A stretch of 24,042 nt of DNA from Acholeplasmataceae bacterium (GCA_030656435.1 JAUSOA010000165.1:1-24042), one strand, 5' to 3'; shown: positions 15,040 through 22,844, counted from the first letter of the stretch. The notes: a model not told the origin generated them from the letters alone. Translations and numbers: made by a program.

Positions 15040-16005
15040 TTAAGCGTTATTATTAATATCAATATCTCTTAGTAATCCAATGCATAGGCCTAAATTATAT
15101 TCCTTTGCATAATCTAATGCTGTTTTTTGTAATCTATCCTTTTTCATTGGTGTATCTTTTTCGATTAGCTTTCTTAAAACGATATGATCTCTATTGAGTA
15201 CAGCTAAGGATAACGCCTGTTTTTGAACCAAACGTTCATATTTAGGAGTAATCATATAATCGGATAAATACTTTAAAATGTCCTTCTTATCGAAAATTAA
15301 AGCGGTGTCGATTGGTGTTTCGTATCTTCTATTATGGATATCAATATAGGCGTCACTTGCTAGTAACAAACGTATGGTATCTATTGTACCAAATCTGACT
15401 GCGTTAAAAATAGGGGATTCGAATTGATCGTTTAATGCGTTTGGATCTAAATTTTGATTGAGAAGAAGATCAATCATTTGAACGCTTGAGGTTTTTGCTG
15501 CATGGTGAAGAAGTGTATTTCCAAAGGTGTCTTTAATGAACCAGGATTGATTACCTTCCTTAAGTAGGAATTGGATAACATCGACTCTACCACCTGCAAT
15601 TGCGTAATGTACTGGTAGCTTATCCTCTGAAGTCTTTTTGTTTAAGTAGGACCCCGATTCAATTAAAAGCTTAATCATGTCAATGTCACCCTTGAATGCA
15701 GCCAAATGAATTGGAAGTTCTCCAACTCTATTTTCGACATTCACGGTTGCAAATTTTGAAATTAAAAGCTTTGCGATATCAAGCTTTCCCTTTCTCGCAC
15801 AGTCAAAAAGAGGGGTTTCCCCATGAGCGTCTGCCATATTGATATTGATATCTAAATCGAGAAGATACTTGATGACATCGAATGCTGATCCTAAGACAGC
15901 ATAATGCAGTAAACTCTTCTTTTTTTCATCAACCATTCCAATATGTGAGAAATTCAATTTTACATATTCTAAATCATTTTCTGCGGCCTTGAGAAAAATA
16001 CTCAT
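15040..16005 (-). CDS. Ankyrin-repeat protein
   Basis: 321 residues made almost wholly of about eight ankyrin repeats, for example KKSLLHYAVLGSAFDVIKYLL, GETPLFDCARKGKLDIAKLLI and GELPIHLAAFKGDIDMIKLLI (spanning roughly residues 28-255), plus a divergent C-terminal set (about 257-316). No signal peptide, no membrane segment and no catalytic domain: a cytoplasmic protein-binding scaffold. The ATG at 16005 has a GGTGGTG site. It is a single-gene unit that faces the hydrolase gene across a shared terminator. The partner is unknown. Confidence 0.88.
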   Translation of the reverse strand: MSIFLKAAENDLEYVKLNFSHIGMVDEKKKSLLHYAVLGSAFDVIKYLLDLDININMADAHGETPLFDCARKGKLDIAKLLISKFATVNVENRVGELPIHLAAFKGDIDMIKLLIESGSYLNKKTSEDKLPVHYAIAGGRVDVIQFLLKEGNQSWFIKDTFGNTLLHHAAKTSSVQMIDLLLNQNLDPNALNDQFESPIFNAVRFGTIDTIRLLLASDAYIDIHNRRYETPIDTALIFDKKDILKYLSDYMITPKYERLVQKQALSLAVLNRDHIVLRKLIEKDTPMKKDRLQKTALDYAKEYNLGLCIGLLRDIDINNNA

Positions 16006-16123
16006 ACATTCACCACCTTCATCTATATTTTAATATAAATTAAGAAAAAATTAACAATTTATATATCAAATTCGATAATTCATCTGAAAAGAAGAACTTA
16101 AAATCAATATATTTTTGAAACTT

Positions 16124-16160
16124 ATAGCCTTAGTGAACTAAGGCTATTTTGTCCTTTTTT
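16124..16160 (+). terminator. Plus-oriented rho-independent terminator without an obvious gene
   Basis: A perfect 10-bp stem ATAGCCTTAG/CTAAGGCTAT (16124-16133 with 16138-16147) has the loop TGAA and is followed by TTTGTCC and then eight T residues on the plus strand. On the minus strand no T-run follows the stem, so it faces right. No plus-strand gene ends here. Confidence 0.6.
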
Positions 16161-16265
16161 TTAGCTTATTTTTTTATGTGAAAATATTTGAAATTTATTG
16201 GTTCTTATAGTGAATTCACTCGTTTTTTTATCAAAATATGTTGGGACTACTTCTTCTTCTCTCAA
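16161..16265 (-). pseudogene. Possible remnant of a surface-protein C-terminus
   Basis: A minus-strand frame from a TTG at 16265 to TAA at 16161 encodes about 34 residues; the frame is open a little further upstream to a TAA near 16287. The composition reads like protein rather than random AT-rich sequence (VVPTYFDKKTSEFTIRTNKF). Its pattern recalls the TF-T-KFS-Y ends of repetitive bacterial surface proteins. There is no ATG and no ribosome-binding site. It may equally be chance. Confidence 0.2.
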
Positions 16266-16290
16266 AGAGGTAAATCTATATTTTTACATA

Positions 16291-16318
16291 AAAAAAATAC
16301 TTATCATCCGACAAGTAT
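16291..16318 (-). terminator. Rho-independent terminator of the HU gene
   Basis: On the minus strand a 9-bp stem (16318-16310 with 16305-16297; one G-T pair) with a 4-base loop is followed by seven T residues (16297-16291). It sits 14 bases after the HU stop codon. Confidence 0.8.
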
Positions 16319-16332
16319 CTTTTACTTCTTGT

Positions 16333-16608
16333 TTACTTAACTGCTTCTTTTAGTAATTTTCCTGCTCTAAATGCTGGTGATTTTTGTTCTGGTACAGTGA
16401 TTAGTTCACCAGTTCTTGGGTTTTTTCCAGTTCTTTTTACACGATTTCTAACTTCAAAAGTTCCAAATCCTGTAACAACTACCTTTTCCCCACGTCTACC
16501 TAATGTTTCAGATACTGTGTCTGTGAATGCGGATAGTACATCTTCAGCAACTTTTTGTGTAACTTGTGCACGATTTGCGATGACTGCGATTAATTCTGTT
16601 TTATTCAT
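16333..16608 (-). CDS. hup: HU-family DNA-binding protein
   Basis: 91 residues, the standard HU length. HU is a dimeric nucleoid protein that bends and compacts DNA. It shows the N-terminal helices (MNKTELIAVIANRAQVTQKVAEDVLSAF), the GEKVVVTGFGTFEVR beta segment, and the arm motif with RTGKNPRTGELI and the DNA-inserting proline region near residue 63. The C-terminus ends in FRAGKLLKEAVK. A strong AAGGAGG site lies 8 bases before the ATG. It has its own promoter and terminator, so it is a monocistronic unit downstream of gpsA. Confidence 0.96.
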   Translation of the reverse strand: MNKTELIAVIANRAQVTQKVAEDVLSAFTDTVSETLGRRGEKVVVTGFGTFEVRNRVKRTGKNPRTGELITVPEQKSPAFRAGKLLKEAVK

Positions 16609-16628
16609 TTGATATCCTCCTTAAAGTG

Positions 16629-16657
16629 ATTATATTTTAACAAATTTTTCATGATAA
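16629..16657 (-). promoter_or_regulatory. Predicted promoter of the HU gene
   Basis: On the minus strand TTATCA (16657-16652) and TATAAT (16634-16629) are separated by 17 bases and lie about 20 bases before the ATG. A direct repeat overlaps the -35 box. Confidence 0.55.
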
Positions 16658-16709
16658 AGCAAATAATTGACACAATTTGATTGTTAATTGTTGGCTTTAT
16701 AAAGCAAAT
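16654..16709. repeat. 11-bp direct repeat flanking the HU promoter
   Basis: ATAAAGCAAAT occurs at 16654-16664 and again at 16699-16709, start-to-start 45 bases apart. The first copy overlaps the HU -35 box. A perfect palindrome GCTTTATAAAGC (16694-16705) overlaps the second copy. They may be regulator sites or chance AT-rich repetition. Confidence 0.4.
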
Positions 16710-16712
16710 CTT

Positions 16713-17708
16713 CTAAAAGTCTTCGCTTTTTAGATCTCTTGAGAGTAATTTAGATAATCCCTTTTCAATCGATAGACCATTGAAAATAATCTCATAGGCA
16801 GCATTAATCATAGGAAGCTCAACTTGTTTGATAATGGAAAGTTGATGCATCGCTTCAATGGTTCTAAAGCCTTCAATGGTTTGTTTTTGCTCGAGATAGA
16901 TTTGGTCTATAGGTATACCTTGACCTACTTTTTTACCTGCTGTAAAGTTTCTTGAGTTTTCTGAGGATGCAGTAACGATTAAGTCCCCGATTCCAGTTAA
17001 ACCAAACGCGGTTTCCTTTTTTCCACCCATGATCTCAACAACCTTAATGATTTCAACAATACCTCTTGTGATTACTGCAGCTCTAGCATTTTCACCAAGT
17101 CCAAGTCCAGTGCATGCACCAGATATGACTGCAATTGCATTCTTTACTGCACCTCCAACCTCACAACCAATTAAATCATTAGAGGTATAGACTCTTAAAT
17201 AGGTATCATTTGAAAATATGTATTGAATTTCTTTGGCAAGCTCTTCATCCTTTGATGAGCTAACAAGTAGTGTTAGCATTCTTTGAATCACTTCTTCAGC
17301 ATGTGAAGGTCCTGTTAAAACAACAAATCCCTTCAAATGAGCGCTATCAATTTCTTCCTCGACGATTTCGCTGACGCGCTTTAACGTGTCAGGCTCAATT
17401 CCCTTAGAGACATTGATAAAGACTGAAGGTTTATTTAATAATGGGTTGATTTCCTTTAAGACATTTCTAACTGCCTTTGTAGGCACACTTAAAAGAAAAT
17501 AATTAGAAAAATTGATAATATCTTTAATGTTTGAGGTTGCTTTGACTTCATTTGGCAGTACAGTGTCAAAAAAGGGATGTAAATGATTGTTAATTTTTTC
17601 TACAGCATTTGGATTTAAATCATAAATTAAAACGCTGTGGCCATTGTCATGTAGCGTTTGACCGAGTGTGGTTCCCCATGCGCCACCGCCGATAATACTA
17701 ATCTTCAT
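16713..17708 (-). CDS. gpsA: Glycerol-3-phosphate dehydrogenase [NAD(P)+]
   Basis: 331 residues from ATG 17708, one base after the der stop (TAACATG), with AAGAAGG inside the der end. The frame could begin at 17759 but that extension overlaps der and lacks a ribosome site. GpsA reduces dihydroxyacetone phosphate to sn-glycerol-3-phosphate, the backbone of membrane phospholipids. It shows the NAD-binding GGGAWGT (7-13), SVPTKAVR (74-81), SKGIE with Lys102, LTGPSHAEEV, and the catalytic Lys189 in VGGAVKNAIA. It is the last gene of the cmk-rpsA-der-gpsA unit, an order shared with Bacillus. No clear terminator separates it from HU, only the palindrome noted there. Confidence 0.97.
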   Translation of the reverse strand: MKISIIGGGAWGTTLGQTLHDNGHSVLIYDLNPNAVEKINNHLHPFFDTVLPNEVKATSNIKDIINFSNYFLLSVPTKAVRNVLKEINPLLNKPSVFINVSKGIEPDTLKRVSEIVEEEIDSAHLKGFVVLTGPSHAEEVIQRMLTLLVSSSKDEELAKEIQYIFSNDTYLRVYTSNDLIGCEVGGAVKNAIAVISGACTGLGLGENARAAVITRGIVEIIKVVEIMGGKKETAFGLTGIGDLIVTASSENSRNFTAGKKVGQGIPIDQIYLEQKQTIEGFRTIEAMHQLSIIKQVELPMINAAYEIIFNGLSIEKGLSKLLSRDLKSEDF

Positions 17709-17709
17709 G

Positions 17710-19014
17710 TTATGCCTTCTTTCTGAGTAGTAATTTGATTGGTGTTCCGGTAAACTCAATTTTTTCTCTTAACTGGTTATTTAAGTATCTCAAGTATGAG
17801 AAATGGACAAAATCTGGATTATTGACAAATAAGACAAATGTTGGTGGTTTGATCGCAACTTGCGTCGAATAATTGAACTGCGCTTTTCCATGATTATGGA
17901 TAGGAGTTGGATTCATAGCAACTGCATCACTAATTAAATCATTTAACACGCTCGTTTGAACTTGCTTATTATAATTCTCATAGGCTAGGTTAATTGCTGG
18001 GAATATCGTATGAACTCTAGAATTATTTTTAGCTGAAAGAAAGACGACCTGTGCATAATCAAGGAACTTAAATTCATCTCTAATCTTTTCTTCCATCTTT
18101 TTCATGGTTTTATCATCTTTTTCGATTAAATCCCATTTATTGACAACAATAACAACACCCTTATGATAATCAGCGATATATCCTGCAACGTGCTTATCTT
18201 GCTCAATGACGCCTTCATTACCATCGATGACTAGTAATGCTATATCACTTCGTTCAATTGCTGATAATGCACGAATCACTGAATACTTATCGGTATTTTC
18301 ATAGACCTTACCCCGTTTTTTAATACCTGCGGTATCAATAACGACGTAGTCTTTTCTATCTTTTTTAAATTGAGTATCTATGGCATCTCGAGTAGTTCCT
18401 GATATTTCAGAAACGATGACACGCTCTTCGCCTAGGATCGCGTTGGTTAAGCTGGATTTCCCGACATTTGGACGACCTACGATTGAAAACTGAATGACCG
18501 AGTCATCATAGATGATATCGTCTTCCTTCATATAGCTGACTGCTTTATCTAATAAATCGCCTATTCCAATCCCGTGGATTGAAGATACCGCGATTGGGTC
18601 TCCAAAGCCTAATGCATAAAATTCATAGACATTTGTCATTTGATTGACATCATCTATCTTATTCACTGCTAGAATAACAGGTTTTTCTGTTTTATATAGC
18701 AGTTTTGCAATATAATAATCACTATCCACAAGTCCATTTTTTCCGTCTACGACAAAAATGATCGTATCGGCTTCATCCATTGCGACCTGTGCTTGTGCTT
18801 TGATTTGGTTTAAAAAAGGAGCATCGCCAATGTCGATGCCCCCAGTGTCTATGACCCTAAAGTTTTTCGTCAACCATTCAGCAGTGGCATAAATACGATC
18901 TCTAGTCACGCCAGGTTGATCATCTGTAATCGATAGCCTTGATCCAACAAGACGGTTAAATAAACTGGATTTACCGACATTAGGACGTCCTACAATTGCT
19001 ACCTTATAAGGCAT
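17710..19014 (-). CDS. der: Ribosome-assembly GTPase Der (EngA)
   Basis: 434 residues with the family's two tandem GTPase domains and C-terminal KH-like domain. Der acts in late 50S subunit maturation. Domain 1 has P-loop GRPNVGKSS (9-17), DTGG (56-59) and NKID (118-121). Domain 2 has GRPNVGKSS (180-188), DTAG (227-230) and NKWD (292-295). The C-terminal part ends FTGTPIKLLLRKKA. It begins 13 bases after rpsA. No key residue is missing. Confidence 0.98.
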   Translation of the reverse strand: MPYKVAIVGRPNVGKSSLFNRLVGSRLSITDDQPGVTRDRIYATAEWLTKNFRVIDTGGIDIGDAPFLNQIKAQAQVAMDEADTIIFVVDGKNGLVDSDYYIAKLLYKTEKPVILAVNKIDDVNQMTNVYEFYALGFGDPIAVSSIHGIGIGDLLDKAVSYMKEDDIIYDDSVIQFSIVGRPNVGKSSLTNAILGEERVIVSEISGTTRDAIDTQFKKDRKDYVVIDTAGIKKRGKVYENTDKYSVIRALSAIERSDIALLVIDGNEGVIEQDKHVAGYIADYHKGVVIVVNKWDLIEKDDKTMKKMEEKIRDEFKFLDYAQVVFLSAKNNSRVHTIFPAINLAYENYNKQVQTSVLNDLISDAVAMNPTPIHNHGKAQFNYSTQVAIKPPTFVLFVNNPDFVHFSYLRYLNNQLREKIEFTGTPIKLLLRKKA

Positions 19015-19027
19015 AATAAAACCTACT

Positions 19028-20440
19028 TTACTTTTTCGTTTTTTTAGTCTTTGTTAATTCTTTTTCGAAGAGATCACCAATGGTAGTCCCTGAATTATCT
19101 TCTTTTTCATCCTCTAAATATTGTTCAAATGTTGCACGTTCTGCTTTTTCTAATACGCGGCGAATGGAAAGCTTTAAGTTCCATTGGTCTTTATTGACTT
19201 CAATGACAATCGCTTGAACCGTGTCACCTGCAGCAAAATAGTCTTCAGCCTTACCAATCTTCTCATTGGAAAGCTCATTGAATGGAATTTCTCCTTCAAC
19301 ACCTTGAACTTCAACCTTAATACCATCCTTGGAAACGGAAAGCACAGGAACCTTAACGATTTCGCCACGCTTAACAGTTACGTTTTTCCATGGGTTATCT
19401 TCTTTTGATTTCTTAGATAGTGCAATTCTTTCCTTCTTTGGATCTAATTGAATAATAGTTAATGTGACTTCATCACCGATTTTTACATTGTTTTCGAAAT
19501 TGTCGTTTGGATTCCAAGAGAATTCATTTTTGTGAAGTAATCCTCTAACATCCTTAGCAACTTCAACGATAATACCAAATGGTAACTTTTGGAAAACTGT
19601 ACCAGTCACTTCAGAACCAATTTTGTGTTCTTCATAAAATTGTTCGTAAGGAGTCTTTTGTAACGCCTTCATTGAAAGGTCTAAACGGTTTCCTTCTTTT
19701 TTAATGACCTTGACTTCAACCTCTTGACCAAGAGTTAACACGTCTTCGATCTTTTCGATTCTATAGTGGCTCACTTGAGAAATTCTTAAGAGTCCTACGA
19801 CATGCGTAAAACGGATGGTCGCAGCATGTGCTTCAATCTTATCGACGATACCTTTAACTACATCTCCGGTATTGATTTGTTCTAATTCACCTTGTCTAGC
19901 TTGAATTCTTTGTTCATAAGCTTCTTGTCTTTCTTTTTCGAAAATTTGTTTTCTAGAACCGACAATGCGCTTTGATCTTCCCTTTTCAGTCGCTTCAATG
20001 ATTTGAATCTCTAAAGTCTTACCCTTTAAAGTTTCTTTATCCTTGACTAAATCGTAATCTAGAAGACTGTAAGGTAGGAAAACTTCGTTATCCATGTAGC
20101 TTAAAACTAAGCCCTTATCTAAGACTTGTCTAACCTTAGCCTTAACTGTTTCACCAGTTTCAGCTAATTTTTGGATTTTTTCAAATTTCTCTTCTATTAA
20201 TAATGGAAGACGTGACAAAAGAATCTGCGCAGGTTCATCAGTAATCTTTTGAACTCTCGCCTTAACTCTTTGACCAATCTTAATCAAACCTATAAATGTA
20301 TCTGGTGCTGGTCTATCATAGTTATCCAGATGAATCTTACCTTCAGTTCTGTCTTGGATATCTAAATAAATCGTATTCTGCTCTATTTGAATGACTGTTC
20401 CTTCTACGATAGAGCCTACCTTCAGTAACTTTAACTCCAT
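19028..20440 (-). CDS. rpsA: S1 RNA-binding domain protein (ribosomal protein S1 homologue)
   Basis: 470 residues with five S1-type OB folds at about 3-80, 90-170, 190-260, 272-348 and 357-430, then an acidic and lysine-rich tail. S1-like proteins bind mRNA and assist translation initiation. Bacillus YpfD is usually given with four S1 domains and E. coli S1 with six, so this is an intermediate type. The first domain is divergent. It begins one base after the cmk stop (TAACATG) with AAGGAG inside the cmk end, which shows translational linkage. It may be a true S1 or an S1-like RNA-binding protein. Confidence 0.88.
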   Translation of the reverse strand: MELKLLKVGSIVEGTVIQIEQNTIYLDIQDRTEGKIHLDNYDRPAPDTFIGLIKIGQRVKARVQKITDEPAQILLSRLPLLIEEKFEKIQKLAETGETVKAKVRQVLDKGLVLSYMDNEVFLPYSLLDYDLVKDKETLKGKTLEIQIIEATEKGRSKRIVGSRKQIFEKERQEAYEQRIQARQGELEQINTGDVVKGIVDKIEAHAATIRFTHVVGLLRISQVSHYRIEKIEDVLTLGQEVEVKVIKKEGNRLDLSMKALQKTPYEQFYEEHKIGSEVTGTVFQKLPFGIIVEVAKDVRGLLHKNEFSWNPNDNFENNVKIGDEVTLTIIQLDPKKERIALSKKSKEDNPWKNVTVKRGEIVKVPVLSVSKDGIKVEVQGVEGEIPFNELSNEKIGKAEDYFAAGDTVQAIVIEVNKDQWNLKLSIRRVLEKAERATFEQYLEDEKEDNSGTTIGDLFEKELTKTKKTKK

Positions 20441-20441
20441 G

Positions 20442-21098
20442 TTAGTTCTCCTTTTTGTCGGTTAATTCTATGATTTTATTAACTACCTCATCAATAGTTA
20501 AATAAGTTGTGTCTAATACGATAGCATCATCCGCGATTCTTAAGGGTGATTCTTTTCGTGTTGAATCCTTTTGATCACGATTGACAATGTCTTCAATGAC
20601 CTTTGATAAATGTGTTTCCTTACCTTTTTTGAGATGCTCCTTGTAGCGGCGCTTAGCGCGTTCCTCTACATTCGCGGTTAAAAATATTTTTAAATCGGCT
20701 TTAGGTAAAACCACAGTGCCGATATCTCTGCCGTCCATCACGATGTTGCCATTTTCTGCAGCCATCTTTTGTAATTCAACTAGCTTTTTTCTAACATATG
20801 GAAAGCTTGAAACTAAGGATACGTTATTGGTGACACCTTCACTTCTGATACCTTCAGTGACGTCACGATCGTTTATATAAATGCGATCGAAATCATAATG
20901 TATTTTAGAGGTTTCTAAAAAACGATATGACCCTTCATCATTTAAATTGATGCCTAGTTCAATTGCCTGAAGTGTCACAGCCCGGTACATTGCACCCGTA
21001 TCAATATGTGTCCATCCCAATTTTTTAGCGATTAAGGAGCTGATAGTGCTTTTGCCTGATCCTGCTGGTCCGTCAATGGCTAATTTATACCCTGGCAT
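20442..21098 (-). CDS. cmk: Cytidylate kinase
   Basis: 218 residues from ATG 21098, chosen because a perfect GGAGG site precedes it; the upstream frame to 21134 would overlap the promoter. Cmk phosphorylates CMP and dCMP with ATP. It shows P-loop GPAGSGKS (10-17), DTGAMYRAVT with the nucleotide-binding Arg, MDGRDIGTVV, and the lid sequence ERAKRRYKE. It heads the cmk-rpsA-der-gpsA unit with its own promoter. Confidence 0.97.
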   Translation of the reverse strand: MPGYKLAIDGPAGSGKSTISSLIAKKLGWTHIDTGAMYRAVTLQAIELGINLNDEGSYRFLETSKIHYDFDRIYINDRDVTEGIRSEGVTNNVSLVSSFPYVRKKLVELQKMAAENGNIVMDGRDIGTVVLPKADLKIFLTANVEERAKRRYKEHLKKGKETHLSKVIEDIVNRDQKDSTRKESPLRIADDAIVLDTTYLTIDEVVNKIIELTDKKEN

Positions 21099-21120
21099 GT
21101 TTTTCCTCCGTACATGATTA

Positions 21121-21129
21121 ATTATAACA
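21121..21129 (-). promoter_or_regulatory. Extended -10 promoter of the cmk unit
   Basis: TGTTATAAT on the minus strand (21129-21121) is a TGn-extended -10 box 23 bases before the cmk ATG; the -35 candidate at 17 bases (TGTAAA) is poor, as is common for extended -10 promoters. It lies in the gap after rluB. Confidence 0.55.
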
Positions 21130-21157
21130 TACAATTACTTCTATTTACATAAGTATT

Positions 21158-21892
21158 CTACTTTTTTGAACTTGAATTTGCATAAAGTTTTTTGACTTCA
21201 TGGACCTTAAGTGGACGATACGCTCCGCGTTCGACCCCTTCTAGGGTTAGGAAGTCATAACGAATTCTAGTTAGCTTTTTCACTGGGTGTCCGATTGCTT
21301 CCATCATTTTTCTAACCTGTTTATTTCTACCCTCTGTTAAGGTGATAGAAATCAGAGTAGATTGTTGATCTTTATTGAGTTCAATTAAACGAACTTCCTT
21401 CGGAACTGCTAGGTAATCACCATCGATTGTAACACCTTTTCTGAGCTGCACGATTTTCTTACGAATGACAATACCTTCAACTCTTGCAAGGTATTCCTTT
21501 TCGATTTCATGTTCAGGATGTGTCATACGGTTTGTAAAGTCACCATCATTTGTTAAAAGCAGGATGCCTGCTGTATCAAAATCTAAGCGACCGACTGGAT
21601 ATAGACGAATATCTCTATGTTCCTCTGTTAATAAGTCTAAAACTGTCTTTCTGCTTTTCTCATCTGAGGTTGTTGAAACAAATCCTGTTGGCTTATTTAA
21701 CAAAAAATAAAGATGCTCCGCCAGTTCAATTGGTTTGCCATCTACTTCGATTTGATCACTACGATTCACTTTAAAACCTAGCTCTTTTACAATAACACCG
21801 TTAACCTTGACGCGTCCTTCAAGAATAATTTCTTCGGATTTGCGACGGGATGCGATGTTTGCTTGAGCGAGTATCTTTTGCAGACGTTCCAT
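21158..21892 (-). CDS. rluB: Pseudouridine synthase, RluB/RsuA family
   Basis: 244 residues. An N-terminal S4 RNA-binding domain (1-60, MERLQKILAQANIASRRKSEE) is followed by the RsuA/RluB catalytic domain with VGRLDFDTAGILLLTNDGD; Asp104 is the catalytic aspartate of the GRLD motif. The C-terminal region has LTEGRNKQVRKMMEAIGH, the usual RNA-binding loop. The expected role is pseudouridine formation in 23S rRNA helix 89 or 16S rRNA. RluB is more likely from Bacillus-like context upstream of cmk; RsuA is possible. The start is ATG at 21892 with a GGTGAT site. Confidence 0.93.
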   Translation of the reverse strand: MERLQKILAQANIASRRKSEEIILEGRVKVNGVIVKELGFKVNRSDQIEVDGKPIELAEHLYFLLNKPTGFVSTTSDEKSRKTVLDLLTEEHRDIRLYPVGRLDFDTAGILLLTNDGDFTNRMTHPEHEIEKEYLARVEGIVIRKKIVQLRKGVTIDGDYLAVPKEVRLIELNKDQQSTLISITLTEGRNKQVRKMMEAIGHPVKKLTRIRYDFLTLEGVERGAYRPLKVHEVKKLYANSSSKK

Positions 21893-21910
21893 TTATTTAT
21901 CACCTATGGT

Positions 21911-21919
21911 ATTATAACA
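21911..21919 (-). promoter_or_regulatory. Extended -10 promoter of rluB
   Basis: TGTTATAAT on the minus strand (21919-21911) repeats the extended -10 form seen before cmk, 18 bases before the rluB start. No convincing -35 box. Confidence 0.5.
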
Positions 21920-22150
21920 CACTTTTTATGAAAGTTAGAAAGCAATAACGAAATAAAAAAGAAAAAAATATGGAGGATTATCGCATTTTTTCGTACTTTT
22001 ATACGCTTTTGACACTTGATTTTTGATTGTTAAGGAAGTTACTTAATAAAAAATCGCTATTTTATAGCAATCCATATAAAAAAGATACAAAAGAAATATA
22101 TACTTTGCTAAATTTTTAATATCTTTATTATTTCGTTTATCCCACAAAAC
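21920..22150. other. Gene-free AT-rich region between efp and rluB
   Basis: About 230 bases in which I see no gene. A minus-oriented terminator lies at 22048-22071. A plus-strand frame of 18 codons with an internal GGAGG (from 21970) is too short to support. A TTGACA on the plus strand at 22009-22014 lacks a matching -10 box. The stretch 22072-22150 lies between two minus-strand terminators and could hold a short transcript. Confidence 0.4.
22048..22071 (-). terminator. Second minus-strand terminator downstream of efp
   Basis: On the minus strand a 7-bp stem ATTGCTA/TAGCGAT (22071-22065 with 22059-22053; one G-T pair) with a 5-base loop is followed by six T residues (22053-22048). It lies about 100 bases beyond the first efp terminator. 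Confidence 0.6.
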
Positions 22151-22208
22151 AAAAATCCCTTTCGTTACAAACTATAATTGTATTATAGTGTTTACACAAT
22201 CGGGATTT
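22151..22208 (-). terminator. Probable terminator of efp (nested hairpin)
   Basis: An outer stem AAATCCC/GGGATTT (22208-22202 with 22159-22153 on the minus strand) encloses an 8-bp inner hairpin ACTATAAT/ATTATAGT (22189-22182 with 22178-22171, 3-base loop). It is followed by a TTTTTGTTTT run. It starts 36 bases past the efp stop. The internal bulge is large, so strength is uncertain. Confidence 0.5.
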
Positions 22209-22244
22209 ATTCTTATATTGACTTATTAACTAAACTGTAAATTT

Positions 22245-22808
22245 TTATTTATCTCTTGAAACGTAAGATCCGTCATTTGTATTGACAATAATCTTTTCGC
22301 CTTCTTCAATAAACATTGGAACCTTAACAAGCAATCCAGTCTGCATAATCGCATCCTTCATCGCGTTCGTTTTCGTATCGCCTTTGACTCCAGGCACTGT
22401 TTCTCTAACCTCTAATACAACCTTATCTGGTAAAGCTACCCCAAGGATTTCTGTATTGTTATAAAACATAACTTCTACTGACATACCCTCAAAGATATAA
22501 TTTAATTCTCTTTCAACTTGGACAAATGGAATTTCGATTTGTTCATAATTTTCATTGTTCATGAAAATATAAGTATTATTTTCTGTGTAAAGATATTGCA
22601 TCATAATCTTATCGATTTGAGCGCGTTCAATTTTAGTTCCTGCATTGAATGTGTAATCAGTAACTGATCCAGTTCTTAAATTTCTTAGCTTTGTTCTAAC
22701 GAACGCAGCACCTTTTCCTGGTTTAACGTGCATAAATTCGATGACTGAATATAGGTTACCTTCATGGACGATGGTTTGACCTGTTTTAAATTCGTTTGTA
22801 CTAATCAT
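22245..22808 (-). CDS. efp: Translation elongation factor P
   Basis: 187 residues, the normal EF-P length of three beta-barrel domains. EF-P enters the ribosomal E site and relieves stalling at polyproline stretches. The tip loop HVKPGKGAAFVR carries Lys32, the residue modified in other bacteria (5-aminopentanol in Bacillus, beta-lysine in E. coli). The C-terminal domain ends in the GEKIIVNTNDGSYVSR motif. ATG at 22808 has a GGGAG site. It is monocistronic with its own promoter and terminator. Confidence 0.97.
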   Translation of the reverse strand: MISTNEFKTGQTIVHEGNLYSVIEFMHVKPGKGAAFVRTKLRNLRTGSVTDYTFNAGTKIERAQIDKIMMQYLYTENNTYIFMNNENYEQIEIPFVQVERELNYIFEGMSVEVMFYNNTEILGVALPDKVVLEVRETVPGVKGDTKTNAMKDAIMQTGLLVKVPMFIEEGEKIIVNTNDGSYVSRDK

Positions 22809-22844
22809 TATTATTAACTCCCTTGTTGGTTTTTTGCCGTTTTA

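Larger units (their letters stand above)
16006..16332. other. Intergenic region with two hairpins and a short orphan frame
   Basis: 327 bases without an established gene. From left to right: an AT-rich ankyrin promoter zone (minus strand, TTGTTA near 16039 and TATTAA-like boxes), a plus-oriented terminator hairpin (16124-16160), a 34-codon minus frame (16161-16265), a perfect 12-bp palindrome AGTGAATTCACT (16209-16220) followed by T residues, and the HU terminator (16291-16318). Details are given in separate entries. Confidence 0.5.

Noticed and set aside
16209..16220. AGTGAATTCACT palindrome as a terminator
   Set aside because: A perfect palindrome has no loop; opening four bases leaves only a 4-bp stem, too weak despite the following T-run.
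17709..17759. Upstream start for gpsA at 17759
   Set aside because: It would overlap der by 50 bases; the Rossmann motif begins properly at the ATG at 17708, which has its own ribosome site.
21099..21134. Upstream start for cmk at 21134
   Set aside because: The extension covers the extended -10 box; the GGAGG site and the P-loop position favour 21098.
21465..21774. Plus-strand frames inside rluB
   Set aside because: They are antisense to a well-supported gene and overlap each other in different frames.
21968..22024. 18-codon plus-strand frame with GGAGG after its ATG
   Set aside because: Too short, GGAGG is inside the frame rather than before it, and no promoter fits.
22072..22150. Riboswitch or T-box before rluB
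   Set aside because: No conserved T-box or riboswitch core is recognisable; only simple hairpins are seen.
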